The notes under the pieces: generated by a model
Databases searched by the model: none
The model's input: the letters and a program-made list of their open reading frames with translations, nothing else
What the model was told of the DNA's origin: nothing
Origin: Cupriavidus basilensis
GTDB lineage: Bacteria > Pseudomonadota > Gammaproteobacteria > Burkholderiales > Burkholderiaceae
NCBI RefSeq assembly: GCF_008801925.2
Contig: NZ_CP062804.1
Span: 186,001-250,000, forward strand
DNA length: 64,000 nt
Direction: 5' to 3'
Translations under genes and position numbers: made by a program
Part shown: positions 8,462 through 17,874 of the stretch, piece after piece
Layout: every line of letters starts with the position of its first letter
Numbering within the stretch: position 1 is the stretch's first letter

Positions 8462-9222
8462 CGCCCGAAACCCACCACTTCTTCCAGCCGGCGGCTGGCT
8501 TCGCGCAGGGCTTCCAGCAGGCGCGGGACTGACTCCTCATTCAGGCGTTGCTGCGGGCCTGCAATGGCCAGCGAGCCAACCACCTCGGTCTGGTCGCGCG
8601 ACCACAGCGGCAGGGCCAGCCCCGCCACGCTGGCGGCGGCCTCGCCGCGCGTGTGGGCCCAGCCCTGCTGGCGGATCTCGGCAAGCTGCGGCTCGATGAC
8701 GGCGGGATCGGGCGCGCCCAGCGTAGGCTGGCCCTGGGCGCGCTGCCTGGCGTTTTCCAGCACACGAGCCCGGAAGGCGTCGTCCTGGAAGGCTAGGATG
8801 GCCTTGGCGTGCGCGCCCGCGTGCAGCGCAAAGCGCTGTCCCAGTTCGATCGAGAAGCGCAGCTGATGCTGGCTCTGGACCATGCCGACACATAGCCCTT
8901 CATGGCCGTCCAGCCACGACAGGAAGACAGTCTCGCCGCTTTGCGCGGCCAGCTTTTCCAGTACGGGCTGCACCACCTCGGCGGGCGAGAACGTCTTGCG
9001 CACCACCTGGCCCAGCTCAAACAGCCGCAGCCCCAGCGAATACTTGCCGCTGGCTGCGTCCTGCACCAGGAAACCGTTGGCGGCAAAGGTGGCCAGCACG
9101 CGGTGCACCACCGCGTGATGCACACCGCTGTGCTTGGCCAGCTCGCGCACGCCCCAGGTGGGCTGGCGCACAGTGAAGTAGGTCAGCAAGGCCAGCGCGC
9201 CGTCTAGAGTCTTGAGAGTCAT
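8458..9222 (-). CDS. IclR-family transcriptional regulator (paralogue of 4696-5430)
   Basis: This 254-aa IclR protein has a winged helix (VRELAKHSGVHHAVVHRVL) and effector domain. It is very similar along its length to the regulator at 4696-5430. The differences include a short insertion (about residues 150-165, AQGQPTLGAPDPAVIE) in the effector domain. The start MTLKTLDGAL follows a CAGGA-like ribosome site. No obvious structural gene lies directly downstream on its strand; it converges on the phospholipase gene. It may control the distant peptide operon, the phospholipase or a locus elsewhere. The regulatory target is unknown. Confidence 0.9.
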   Translation of the reverse strand: MTLKTLDGALALLTYFTVRQPTWGVRELAKHSGVHHAVVHRVLATFAANGFLVQDAASGKYSLGLRLFELGQVVRKTFSPAEVVQPVLEKLAAQSGETVFLSWLDGHEGLCVGMVQSQHQLRFSIELGQRFALHAGAHAKAILAFQDDAFRARVLENARQRAQGQPTLGAPDPAVIEPQLAEIRQQGWAHTRGEAAASVAGLALPLWSRDQTEVVGSLAIAGPQQRLNEESVPRLLEALREASRRLEEVVGFGR

Positions 9223-9285
9223 ACCGTTATCCTGCCTTGATCCTGCTTTGCATGGGCAGCATGGTACGGATAAGCGGCGCGCGGC

Positions 9286-10395
9286 TCAATCTTTGTTGTC
9301 GGGAAGGCACGGTGGCGGGGAGCCCCAGCCGGAGCTCGTGGTACTTGCCGTTGTCAGGAAGTGCTCTGCGATTGCGGCGAAAGACGCAAAGCAGGTCTCG
9401 AAGACTGGCCTTTCTTTTGCGAACAGGAGAGGGAGCAGGCGCTGCGAGAAATCTCGGCGCAGGCCTTCGTCGCTACGGGCGCGATCCAGCGCGTTGCTCA
9501 GGACGGCGTAGGGTTTGGTATCGAATCCGGGATGTTGGCCCTTGAACTCTTCAACATCCTTCGCCACGAGCGCGGCAAAGACAGCGCGAGCCGGCTCGAT
9601 TGCGTCTGGCCGTGCCGCGTGGATACGCCAGACGTCATAGACGTGGCGAACCAGCGCCGGGTCGGAGTCGCCACGCTGGTGCCCATCCCACTTCCAGGCG
9701 CAGCGTCGCAAGAGCGAAAGCACCTTTTCCGCGAGGGTCTCCGCGACCGAGATCGCAAGCATCTGGAAACGAACCGGCGTGTCGCGGGGAATGAAACGAT
9801 CCAGCAGGTAGCCCATCTCGAGCGCTTCAACCGGGAGCTTGGGCGGACGATGGATGAGTTCGACTTTCAACTCTGGACGCAAGACGCCGGAGACATCGTT
9901 GAATTGCGGACCATACTCAACCGCGAGCCTGTAGTAGCGACGGTTGTCGTTTGAGAACGGGTTGTTCTTGTCTTCGATTTTCGTAAAGACAAAGCCAACC
10001 CGGCTCAGGCGCTCCTCCAGTTCTGCCTGGATGTCGCCCAGGCGCTTGCGCGTCGAATGACCTTTCGGCAGCGCATAGCCATCCGGAGCGTCTTCCAGCA
10101 GAACCTTGATGTCGATGTCTTCCGACATCCGTTCGATGAGGCCGTGGGCTTTCGACAGGCAGGTGCCGCCGGCAAAGACTAGCTGGCTCTTTAGTGCTAC
10201 CCGAGCCGGGCGCGTATCTCCCTTCCTGCGCTCTTGCCGATGTGCGATGTGCGCAATCCGGATTTTGGAGAGTGCAATCAGCGCATCGGTGATGTGGACG
10301 TCTTTTTCCGCGACGGCGGGTGGTAAGTTGTTCAGCAGGCCTGCCGTGGCAGCGTCCTCAATGTCGGACTTGAGCTCAGCGGTGATGGCTTTCAT
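9286..10395 (-). CDS. abiEii: AbiEii/AbiGii-type nucleotidyltransferase toxin
   Basis: This is a predicted type IV toxin-antitoxin toxin of the nucleotidyltransferase superfamily (369 aa). The nucleotide-binding motif appears as FAGGTCLSKAHGLIERM (about residues 75-91) and the metal-binding motif as SEDIDIKV (about residues 92-99). AbiEii enzymes block growth, and in some systems give phage abortive infection, by nucleotidyl transfer. It overlaps the upstream antitoxin gene by 20 bp, the classic bicistronic arrangement. It is the second gene and both are read from the minus strand. The short disordered tail (TTASTTSSGWGSPPPCLP) is unusual. Family assignment is good; phage defence has not been shown for this member. 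Confidence 0.85.
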   Translation of the reverse strand: MKAITAELKSDIEDAATAGLLNNLPPAVAEKDVHITDALIALSKIRIAHIAHRQERRKGDTRPARVALKSQLVFAGGTCLSKAHGLIERMSEDIDIKVLLEDAPDGYALPKGHSTRKRLGDIQAELEERLSRVGFVFTKIEDKNNPFSNDNRRYYRLAVEYGPQFNDVSGVLRPELKVELIHRPPKLPVEALEMGYLLDRFIPRDTPVRFQMLAISVAETLAEKVLSLLRRCAWKWDGHQRGDSDPALVRHVYDVWRIHAARPDAIEPARAVFAALVAKDVEEFKGQHPGFDTKPYAVLSNALDRARSDEGLRRDFSQRLLPLLFAKERPVFETCFASFAAIAEHFLTTASTTSSGWGSPPPCLPDNKD

Positions 10396-10783
10396 ATTGG
10401 ATGGTCCGATCGCCTACCGTGATTTGCCGGCTGATGCGCCGGCGCCCAGTGTTGACAATGCTTCCCATCGGGATCTGGGTGCTCCTGCCGCTGTTGTAGT
10501 CCTGCGCGAGCTGGCTTGGGGAGATCGCGATGCCGAGCTTCTGGAACAGCTCGGCAGCTATGTCCTCAAGCGTGCCGGCGGGCGTTGGTTTTCCGGTGAA
10601 CTTGTTGACGCGTGTCTTGGCGAACGCCCCCTTGCTAACGCGGACCAGCTTGCCCTCGTCCACAAGACGGGCTAGCACGCGGCCAACCTGTGCGGAGCTT
10701 CCCAGCTTGGCAAGCTCCGAGCGCAGGATGACAGTCGCAGCGCGCTGCGTCAGCGAGCGATTGATTCGGTCTTCCAGTTTCAT
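10376..10783 (-). CDS. AbiEi-type antitoxin / DUF6088 regulator
   Basis: This 135-aa protein has an N-terminal winged-helix segment (RSELAKLGSSAQVGRVLARLVDEGKLVRVSKGAFAK) and a C-terminal part with TGRRRISRQITVGDRTIQY, a pattern found in DUF6088/AbiEi-type antitoxins. These proteins neutralise the AbiEii toxin and repress their own promoter. It is the first gene of the pair and overlaps the toxin gene by 20 bp. A 17-bp inverted repeat 28 bp upstream is a likely autorepression site. Confidence 0.75.
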   Translation of the reverse strand: MKLEDRINRSLTQRAATVILRSELAKLGSSAQVGRVLARLVDEGKLVRVSKGAFAKTRVNKFTGKPTPAGTLEDIAAELFQKLGIAISPSQLAQDYNSGRSTQIPMGSIVNTGRRRISRQITVGDRTIQYESHHR

Positions 10784-10810
10784 GGCTTGCCTGCCGGGTC
10801 GGATTTACGT

Positions 10811-10827
10811 TGATAGTGACTCTATCA
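10811..10827. promoter_or_regulatory. Candidate operator of the AbiEi/AbiEii pair
   Basis: TGATAGTGACTCTATCA is a perfect inverted repeat with 6-bp arms (TGATAG/CTATCA) and a 5-bp centre. It lies 28 bp upstream of the antitoxin start. Position and symmetry suit binding by the antitoxin's winged helix; this is inference. Confidence 0.55.
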
Positions 10828-10936
10828 CACGAAATGCCAGAAACTGGCTATGGTATTGGGAAATACGTTTCAGAATCTGCTCATTTACGATCAGTTTTTG
10901 TTAGCGAATTCAGTGGGAAAGTGCGTAAAAATCCAT

Positions 10937-10960
10937 AAAAAACTCCCGATTGCTCGGGAG
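10937..10960 (-). terminator. Rho-independent terminator downstream of the MFS gene
   Basis: On the minus strand CTCCCGA-GCAA-TCGGGAG (10943-10960) forms a 7-bp perfect stem with a 4-nt loop and is followed by six T residues (10937-10942). It lies 67 bp beyond the stop of the nicotinate transporter gene, so it probably ends that transcript. It also separates the nic cluster from the AbiE pair. Confidence 0.8.
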
Positions 10961-11026
10961 CCTCTTGCTTTCGCGCTTAACCCGGCCGTGCCCGCATTGC
11001 ACGGAGCCGGACGATCAGGCCAAACA

Positions 11027-12337
11027 TTACCGGTTGACCACCTTGGCCGGCATCGCCAGCACCAGGAAGCAACTCGCCACCAGGCAGCCTGCGAACAGGA
11101 TCAGGCCGGCGCTCGGGCTGTGGAAGGTGTCCTTCAGCCAGCCCAGCAGGTAGGTGGCCGCGAAGCCGCCCAGGTTGGCGACCGAGCAGGCCAGTGCGAT
11201 ACCGGCGGCGGCCGCGGTGCCGCTCAGGAAGGTGGATGGCAGGCACCAGAACACCGGGAAGGTCGCCACGATGCCTACGTTGGCCACCGTCAGCATCACC
11301 AGGGTGGCGGAGGTGGAGCCGGTGACGAAGGTGCTGCCGACCAGGCCGGCGGCGCCTGCCAGGGTGGGCAGCACAATGTGCCAGCGGCGCTCGCGCGTCT
11401 TGTCGGAGTGGGCGCCGTTGAGCAGCATGCCGATCACCGCCGCGGCGTGCGGGATGGCGGTGAGCAGGCCGATGTGCAGCGGGCTGGCCACGCCGGAGTC
11501 GCGGATGATGGTGGGCATCCAGAAGCCGATGGAGTACGTGCCCATCAGCAGGCACATGTCGATCAGGCCCAGCATCCACACGCGGCGATCGGCGAAGGCG
11601 GCCATGAGCGAGTGGTTGTTTTCCACCAGCACGTCCGTATCCAGGTTGCGCTGCAACGTGCGCTTTTCGTCAGCCTGCAGCCACTTGGCGTCCTTGATGC
11701 CGTTGGGCAGGTAGAAAAACACCATCACGCCCAGCAGCACCGAGGGGATGGCCTCCAGGAAGAACAGCCACTGCCAGCCGGCCCAGCCGTGCATGCCGGC
11801 AAAAGCGGTCATGATCCAGCCGGACAGCGGGCTGCCGATCATGCTGGCAAGCGGCAGGCCCATCATGAACAGCGCGATGATCTTGCTGCGCTTGTGGGTG
11901 GGGAACCAGTAGGTCAGGTATAGCAGCACGCCGGGCAGGAAGCCCGCCTCCGCTGCGCCCAGCAAGAAGCGCAGCACGTAGAACTGCGTTGGCGTGGTGA
12001 CGAACATGGTCGCCCCGGACAGCAAGCCCCACGTCACCATGATGCGGGCGATCCAGAGGCGCGCGCCCACCTTTTGCAGCACCAGGTTGCTGGGCACCTC
12101 GAACAGGATGTAGCCCACGAAGAACAGGCCCGCGCCCAGCCCGTAGATCGTCTCGCTGAAGTGCAGGTCGTCCAGCATCTGCAGCTTGGCCAATCCGACG
12201 TTGATGCGGTCGAGATAGGCGGCGAGATAGCAGGCGCAGAAGAACGGGATCAGGCGCCAGGTCACCTTGCGGTAGATGTCTGGCTCGGCCGCCGCGGGTA
12301 GTACGCCCGCCGCGCCGTCTGGATACTGATACGACAT
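11027..12337 (-). CDS. nicT: MFS transporter of the anion:cation symporter type, probable nicotinate importer
   Basis: This 436-aa inner-membrane permease of about 12 helices has AAYLDRINVGLAKLQM near helix 1, as in ACS-family MFS carriers for aromatic and organic acids. The ATG at 12337 (MSYQYPDG) is preceded by AAAGGAG with 5-base spacing; the GTG two codons earlier is less likely. In Pseudomonas putida the nic cluster includes the ACS-type carrier NicT. Here the gene sits at the end of the nicotinate genes, 414 bp downstream of the dehydrogenase genes on the same strand, with its own upstream palindrome. Nicotinate or 6-hydroxynicotinate uptake is therefore the best guess; the substrate cannot be read from sequence alone. 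Confidence 0.8.
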   Translation of the reverse strand: MSYQYPDGAAGVLPAAAEPDIYRKVTWRLIPFFCACYLAAYLDRINVGLAKLQMLDDLHFSETIYGLGAGLFFVGYILFEVPSNLVLQKVGARLWIARIMVTWGLLSGATMFVTTPTQFYVLRFLLGAAEAGFLPGVLLYLTYWFPTHKRSKIIALFMMGLPLASMIGSPLSGWIMTAFAGMHGWAGWQWLFFLEAIPSVLLGVMVFFYLPNGIKDAKWLQADEKRTLQRNLDTDVLVENNHSLMAAFADRRVWMLGLIDMCLLMGTYSIGFWMPTIIRDSGVASPLHIGLLTAIPHAAAVIGMLLNGAHSDKTRERRWHIVLPTLAGAAGLVGSTFVTGSTSATLVMLTVANVGIVATFPVFWCLPSTFLSGTAAAAGIALACSVANLGGFAATYLLGWLKDTFHSPSAGLILFAGCLVASCFLVLAMPAKVVNR

Positions 12338-12544
12338 GTTCACTCCTTTACTGTTTACCGTTGTCTACCGTGTGTGTGTCTTTGCCACCGCTGCGCTCGG
12401 CTGGCTTGTGCTGTTTGCTATGCAAGCAGCGGGCCAGGCCTGTTCAGTGATGGATGGCTGTCTTCTTATGGTTTCCGGCGGGCTGGCCGGGGTGTTACGC
12501 GCCGTCCTTGTGCAGCGAGGGCACTGCTTTTCTTCATCCGGCAC

Positions 12545-12566
12545 TCATGTAGTGCCCGCTACATGA
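12545..12566. promoter_or_regulatory. Perfect inverted repeat upstream of the nicT-like gene
   Basis: TCATGTAG (12545-12552) and CTACATGA (12559-12566) are perfect 8-bp arms separated by 6 bp. A further half-site-like GCTACATA lies at 12580-12587. The site is 208 bp upstream of the transporter start. It is probably an operator for a regulator not identified here, because it does not resemble the sites at the nicC/nicE promoter. Confidence 0.45.
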
Positions 12567-12633
12567 TAGTTCAGCGTAAGCTACATAAAACAAGCTAGCA
12601 AGAGCGTGGTGGTGGTTTTCTCCTCGGGGTTTT

Positions 12634-12677
12634 CCCCCTGCCGCGCGGCGTATGCACCGGGTAGGCGCGGCAGGGGG
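12634..12677. terminator. Strong intergenic hairpin after the dehydrogenase cytochrome gene
   Basis: CCCCCTGCCGCGC (12634-12646) and GCGCGGCAGGGGG (12665-12677) form a perfect 13-bp stem with an 18-nt loop. It begins 75 bp beyond the stop of the dehydrogenase cytochrome subunit on the minus strand. No T tract follows on either strand, so it is either a Rho-assisted terminator or an mRNA-stabilising 3' structure between that gene and the transporter. The rest of 12567-12751 shows no gene. Confidence 0.5.
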
Positions 12678-12751
12678 CTGCGGCAAGGTGGCTTGCCGGA
12701 AAAATGGCGGGCTGATGGCTTCAGGCCGGCCCGGTATTGTTCAGTGCCTGC

Positions 12752-15700
12752 TTAATGAGTGGGTTGGTGAGTGGGGGCCGCGCGCAGCCGCGCGAGCGTA
12801 TCGTCCACGTTGTCCCAGGCGGGTTTGTCGGGGGCGAAGCGCTTGCGCAGGTAGTGCACCAGTTGCGTCAGCTGACGGTCGTCCAGGCTCTCGCCAAAGG
12901 CCGGCATATAGCCCAGATCGCTTGTCCCCGGCGTGGGAATGCCATCCAGCAGCACGCGGATCAGGTTGTCCGGCTTGTCGCCGTGCAGGTTGCTATTGAG
13001 CGCCAGCGACGGCTTGATGCCGAATTGCCTGATGCCCTGGTCGCTCTGGTGGCAGACCGCGCAGGCATTCTGGTACAGGCGCGCGGCGGGTCCGCCAAGC
13101 GTGCGCGCGGCGTCGGCGCTGCGTTGCTCAAGCTGCTGCGCCTGTGCGCTGGCCGCCGCCGCATCGGGCTGCGTGTCGCCGAACGATGCCACATAGTGAG
13201 CGATGGCGCGCACATCCTCCTCGGGCAGCAGCGCCAGCTCTTCGATTACCGGCGCCATCGGCCCGGCCGCCGCGCCATGATGCGGGGCGTAGCCGGTGCG
13301 CAGGTAGGAGAACAGCGATTGCTCCGTCCACGGCACCGGCGCGTGCGACAGCTTGCCCAGCGCGGGCGCCTCCCAGCCTTCGGCCTCGCCGCCGCCAAGA
13401 TAGCGCCGCCCGCCTTGCTCGGCGCCCAGCGCGTTGCGCGGCGAATGGCAGGCGCTGCAGTGGCCCAGCCCTTCGGCCAGGTAAGCGCCGCGGTTCCACT
13501 GCGCCGAGCGGGCCGGATCGGCCTCGAAGGGCTTGGGGCTGTGGAACAGCAGGTTCCATCCGGCCATCAGCGGGCGCAGGTTGTAGGGGAAGGCCAGCGC
13601 GGTCTCGGGCGCCTTGGCGCGCACCGGCTCGGCGGCCATCAGGTAGGCGTAGAGCGCCTGCAGATCGCCATCGCTGGTCTTGGCAAAGGCGGTGTAGGGG
13701 AACGCCGGGTAAAGATGCCGGCCATCGCGATGAATGCCCTGGCGCATGGCGCGCTCGAACGCCGCGTAGGACCAGTTGCCGATGCCGGTCTCGACATCGG
13801 GTGTGATGTTGGTGCTGTAAATGGTGCCGAACGGTGTGTCCAGCGCCAGCCCGCCCGCATTGCGCGCGCCGTTGGGCGCCGTATGGCAGACCGCGCAATC
13901 CCCGGCCGCCGCTACCAGCCGGCCACGCTCGATGGTAGCGGCCGAGTAGAAGCCGGCCCCCGGCGGGGCCACCGGGGCGATAGGCGCGCGCCATGGCATG
14001 GCTGTGGCGAACAAGCCGGCCGCGGCGGTGGCGCCGGCCAGCAGCCAGTTGCGCTTGCGGGCGGCACCGCGCCTGGGCGTGCCCTCGGGATTGGCCTGCG
14101 CGGCCAGCGCAAGCCGGATGCGTTCGCCGCTGAAGGGCGGCTCGCGCAGGCGCACGCCGGTGGCGTCGAAGATGGCATTGGCTACGGCCGGCGCAGCGGA
14201 CAGGGTGGCGGCGGCGCTCGTGCCGAGCGTGGCGCTGGCGGGGCGCAGCGCACCGGCAACGCGCACTTCCGGCAATTGCTCGGTGGCAAGCGCCGGCAGG
14301 CTGGCATTGTGTACCGCGGGCAGGTTGGCGGCGGGCCAGCTATCGAAGCGGCTGCCGTCGACGGTGAGTTGCTGCGCGGCGCGCGCGGCCTCCCGCTGCA
14401 AGGCCACGGCATTGGCCCCGCCTTGTTCACCCGCATCGCTGTCGTGTCCTAGCGTGACGCCGGTGACGCTGACCTCGCCGGTGGTGGCATCCACTTCGAC
14501 TTCCGCCACCCAGGCTGACCAGCTGCGCACGGGCTGGCCGCCATCGGCCGGCCCGGCTTCGATGGTGCTGGCGTACGCAAAGCCGCGTCCGCGCCGTACG
14601 TTCTGTTGCGCTTGCGGGCGTTCGCCGCGTGGCTGCCAGTTAGCCTGCGCCGCGACCCGGCGCACGAGGCCAGCGCCGCGCGCGTCGTCGAGATGGCGCA
14701 GCCGCAAGGCCACGGGATCCTGCGCGCTAGCCGCCGCCACTTCGTCCAGGTGCGACTCATGCGCGAACACGTGGGCGCGCGCTGCCTGCGCCGGCGTGCT
14801 CTCCACGCGCGGCTGTCCCGGCAGGTCGGCCTGCGTCACGCTCAGGCTGTCAAAGCGGTAGGGTGGCAGGATGGCATCGTCGCGCGTGTCGCGTCCGGCG
14901 GATGCTTCCGGCGTTATCTCGCTGACCGGCGCTGTCGTGCGGGTCAGCCACAGGGCCAGCGGCGGCGCATGCATGACCGCGGCGCTGCCGCGCGCATCCA
15001 CGGCCGTGTTGACGGCATAGGCGGCGATCTCGCCATTGGGCGTCCAGGCGCTTTCGATGTGGGTGTTGACCATGGCCTGCGTGGCGCCAAGTTCATGGGC
15101 CTCCACGCGTACGCGCACCACTCGCCCGGCCGCATGCGCCAGCAGGGCGGCATCGGCGGCGGCATGGTGGGCGTACAGGGGATCTTCGTCGTGGCCCGGA
15201 GCCTGCCAGCAGATCAAGGTAATGCGGTCTTCGCCGATGCCGAGCAGGGCGGCGAGCTCGGCCCGCAACGCGCCGGGGCGACGGCTGGGCAGCCACACGC
15301 GCAGCGCGCTGTCGCGCCAGTCCGCAAGCGCGGAGCAGCCGGCGGCTTGCAGGCCGGCGAGTGGCCATTGATAATCCTGCGCGCTGCGGCCGGCGGCATC
15401 CGCCATGGCCTGGGCGGCGTCGCCGTGTTCGGCAACGATGCGGCGGGCGAGCGGCAAGCCCGAGGCTGCCGCTGTTGGCGGGGCCTGCCAGCGGGCGTGC
15501 AGCGCGTGGGCGGCTTGCAGCGCCTGTGGCGCGGTATCGGCAGCGACGCCGAGAAAGTCGCCCCGGCGCAGTACCGTGGCAACACCGGGCACCGCGCGCG
15601 CGGCCGTCTCATCGCAATCGATCAGGCGGGCGCTAAGCAGCGTGCTTGTTTGCCATGCCAGCACGGGCGGACGGACGACGTGCCCGGCCAGCCACTCCCG

Positions 15701-15766
15701 CTCGGGCGGCGGCTGCCATGCGCCGGGGCCGGCCTGCGCCATGATGAGGTCGTCGCGCCCGCTCAT
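12752..15766 (-). CDS. nicB: Nicotinate dehydrogenase cytochrome subunit with degenerate molybdopterin-binding domain
   Basis: This 1004-aa protein has an N-terminal part (about 1-560) related to the molybdenum subunit of isoquinoline-1-oxidoreductase-type hydroxylases, a hydrophobic segment near residue 580 (WLLAGATAAAGLFATAMPW), and three c-type heme sites at Cys624 (CAVCH), Cys770 (CSACH) and Cys902 (CAVCH). This follows the plan of P. putida NicB, which passes electrons from nicotinate 6-hydroxylation to the respiratory chain. Its molybdenum part is short. It starts at the GHVVRPP segment and lacks the N-terminal module with GHVDLGTG found in the protein at 22168. Where that protein has MGAGESASLPGAPA, this one has LGTSAAATLSAAPA, so the expected catalytic Glu is missing. 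The ATG at 15766 overlaps the NicA stop as ATGA. Role: probably electron-transfer subunit only. Confidence 0.87.
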   Translation of the reverse strand: MSGRDDLIMAQAGPGAWQPPPEREWLAGHVVRPPVLAWQTSTLLSARLIDCDETAARAVPGVATVLRRGDFLGVAADTAPQALQAAHALHARWQAPPTAAASGLPLARRIVAEHGDAAQAMADAAGRSAQDYQWPLAGLQAAGCSALADWRDSALRVWLPSRRPGALRAELAALLGIGEDRITLICWQAPGHDEDPLYAHHAAADAALLAHAAGRVVRVRVEAHELGATQAMVNTHIESAWTPNGEIAAYAVNTAVDARGSAAVMHAPPLALWLTRTTAPVSEITPEASAGRDTRDDAILPPYRFDSLSVTQADLPGQPRVESTPAQAARAHVFAHESHLDEVAAASAQDPVALRLRHLDDARGAGLVRRVAAQANWQPRGERPQAQQNVRRGRGFAYASTIEAGPADGGQPVRSWSAWVAEVEVDATTGEVSVTGVTLGHDSDAGEQGGANAVALQREAARAAQQLTVDGSRFDSWPAANLPAVHNASLPALATEQLPEVRVAGALRPASATLGTSAAATLSAAPAVANAIFDATGVRLREPPFSGERIRLALAAQANPEGTPRRGAARKRNWLLAGATAAAGLFATAMPWRAPIAPVAPPGAGFYSAATIERGRLVAAAGDCAVCHTAPNGARNAGGLALDTPFGTIYSTNITPDVETGIGNWSYAAFERAMRQGIHRDGRHLYPAFPYTAFAKTSDGDLQALYAYLMAAEPVRAKAPETALAFPYNLRPLMAGWNLLFHSPKPFEADPARSAQWNRGAYLAEGLGHCSACHSPRNALGAEQGGRRYLGGGEAEGWEAPALGKLSHAPVPWTEQSLFSYLRTGYAPHHGAAAGPMAPVIEELALLPEEDVRAIAHYVASFGDTQPDAAAASAQAQQLEQRSADAARTLGGPAARLYQNACAVCHQSDQGIRQFGIKPSLALNSNLHGDKPDNLIRVLLDGIPTPGTSDLGYMPAFGESLDDRQLTQLVHYLRKRFAPDKPAWDNVDDTLARLRAAPTHQPTH

Positions 15767-16296
15767 GCCGCGCCATCCCGGCTTGCGGCCTGGCGCAGCA
15801 GCGTGCCAGCGCGTTGCACTGCGCGCAGGATCTCCACGTGCGTGCCGCAGCGGCAAAGGTTGAAGCGCAGTGCCTCGCGGATCTGCGCCTCGCTGGGGTC
15901 GGGGTTTTCCGCCAGGAGCGCCTTGGCGGTCATGATCATGCCGTTCAGGCAATAGCCGCACTGCGCGGCCTGTTCATCGATAAAGGCTTGCTGTACAGGG
16001 TCGGGCTGCCCGCCGGTGGCCAGCCCGTCGAGCGTGGTGATGGCGCGTTGCGCCACCGCTTTCACGGGAATCACGCAGGAGCGCGCCGCCACCCCGTCCA
16101 CCAGCACCGTGCATGCGCCGCACTGGCCCAGCCCGCAGCCGTACTTAGGGCCGTTGCAAGCAAGGTCATTGCGCAGGACGTAGAGCAGCGGCGTGTCGGG
16201 GTCGACCTCGGCATCGAGCTGGTACGTGGTCCGGTTGACCCGGAGGCACAGGGGGCGGGGCGTGTTCATCGGGGGCTTGGGGGCGTTTTGGAACAT
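15763..16296 (-). CDS. nicA: Nicotinate dehydrogenase 2Fe-2S subunit
   Basis: This small subunit of a molybdenum hydroxylase carries two 2Fe-2S clusters. The plant-ferredoxin-type site is CNGPKYGCGLGQCGACTVLV with the fourth Cys in RSCVIPV. The second, all-helical domain has CGYCLNGMIMTAKALL and LCRCGTHVEILRAV. At 170-180 aa it matches NicA and other xanthine-dehydrogenase-family small subunits. The ATG at 16296 has a weak GAG site; starts at 16329 (GTG) or 16269 (ATG) cannot be excluded. It overlaps the downstream cytochrome subunit by 4 bp and follows nicC by 57 bp, forming a nicC-nicA-nicB operon. It should pass electrons from the molybdenum subunit to the hemes. Confidence 0.92.
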   Translation of the reverse strand: MFQNAPKPPMNTPRPLCLRVNRTTYQLDAEVDPDTPLLYVLRNDLACNGPKYGCGLGQCGACTVLVDGVAARSCVIPVKAVAQRAITTLDGLATGGQPDPVQQAFIDEQAAQCGYCLNGMIMTAKALLAENPDPSEAQIREALRFNLCRCGTHVEILRAVQRAGTLLRQAASRDGAA

Positions 16297-16353
16297 CACT
16301 CGCTCGGGGCCGGGGCCCTGGGGGGGCACCCGGCGGTCTGGCTGGGGCGTGGC

Positions 16354-17628
<1,275 letters not shown>

Positions 17629-17747
17629 TTATGCCAAAGTGACAGTCCCGTTTTGATGCCCATAAACCGGGAAATAAAGCACCATATGAGGGGTTGATTC
17701 ATGAAGTGGGCACTGAAATCGTGCGCCGTGCGCGGTCGAACGTCTTG

Positions 17748-17776
17748 TTGTACAAATATCGTGTGTACACTACAAT
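17748..17776 (+). promoter_or_regulatory. nicE promoter with two TGTACA palindromes
   Basis: TTGTAC (-35, 17748-17753) and TACAAT (-10, 17771-17776) are 17 bp apart. TTGTACAA (17748-17755) and GTGTACAC (17763-17770) have centres exactly 15 bp apart and cover the -35 box and spacer. Together with the site at nicC they form a three-site divergent control region. The MarR-type regulator at 24506 is a plausible binder, by analogy with NicR of P. putida, but the match is untested. Confidence 0.55.
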
Positions 17777-17874
17777 CGTTCGCAGGACACGGAGACCGCT
17801 GAAGGCTCCGGTCCGGCCGTGCAGGGCGCTTCCCCGCTAAGACGGGCGCCAGGGCGGGTGGACAGAACACACAG

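Noticed and set aside
12336..12598. Two overlapping short plus-strand frames in the gap before the nicT-like gene
   Set aside because: No ribosome site, no conserved motif, and they cover the palindrome and promoter region of the transporter.
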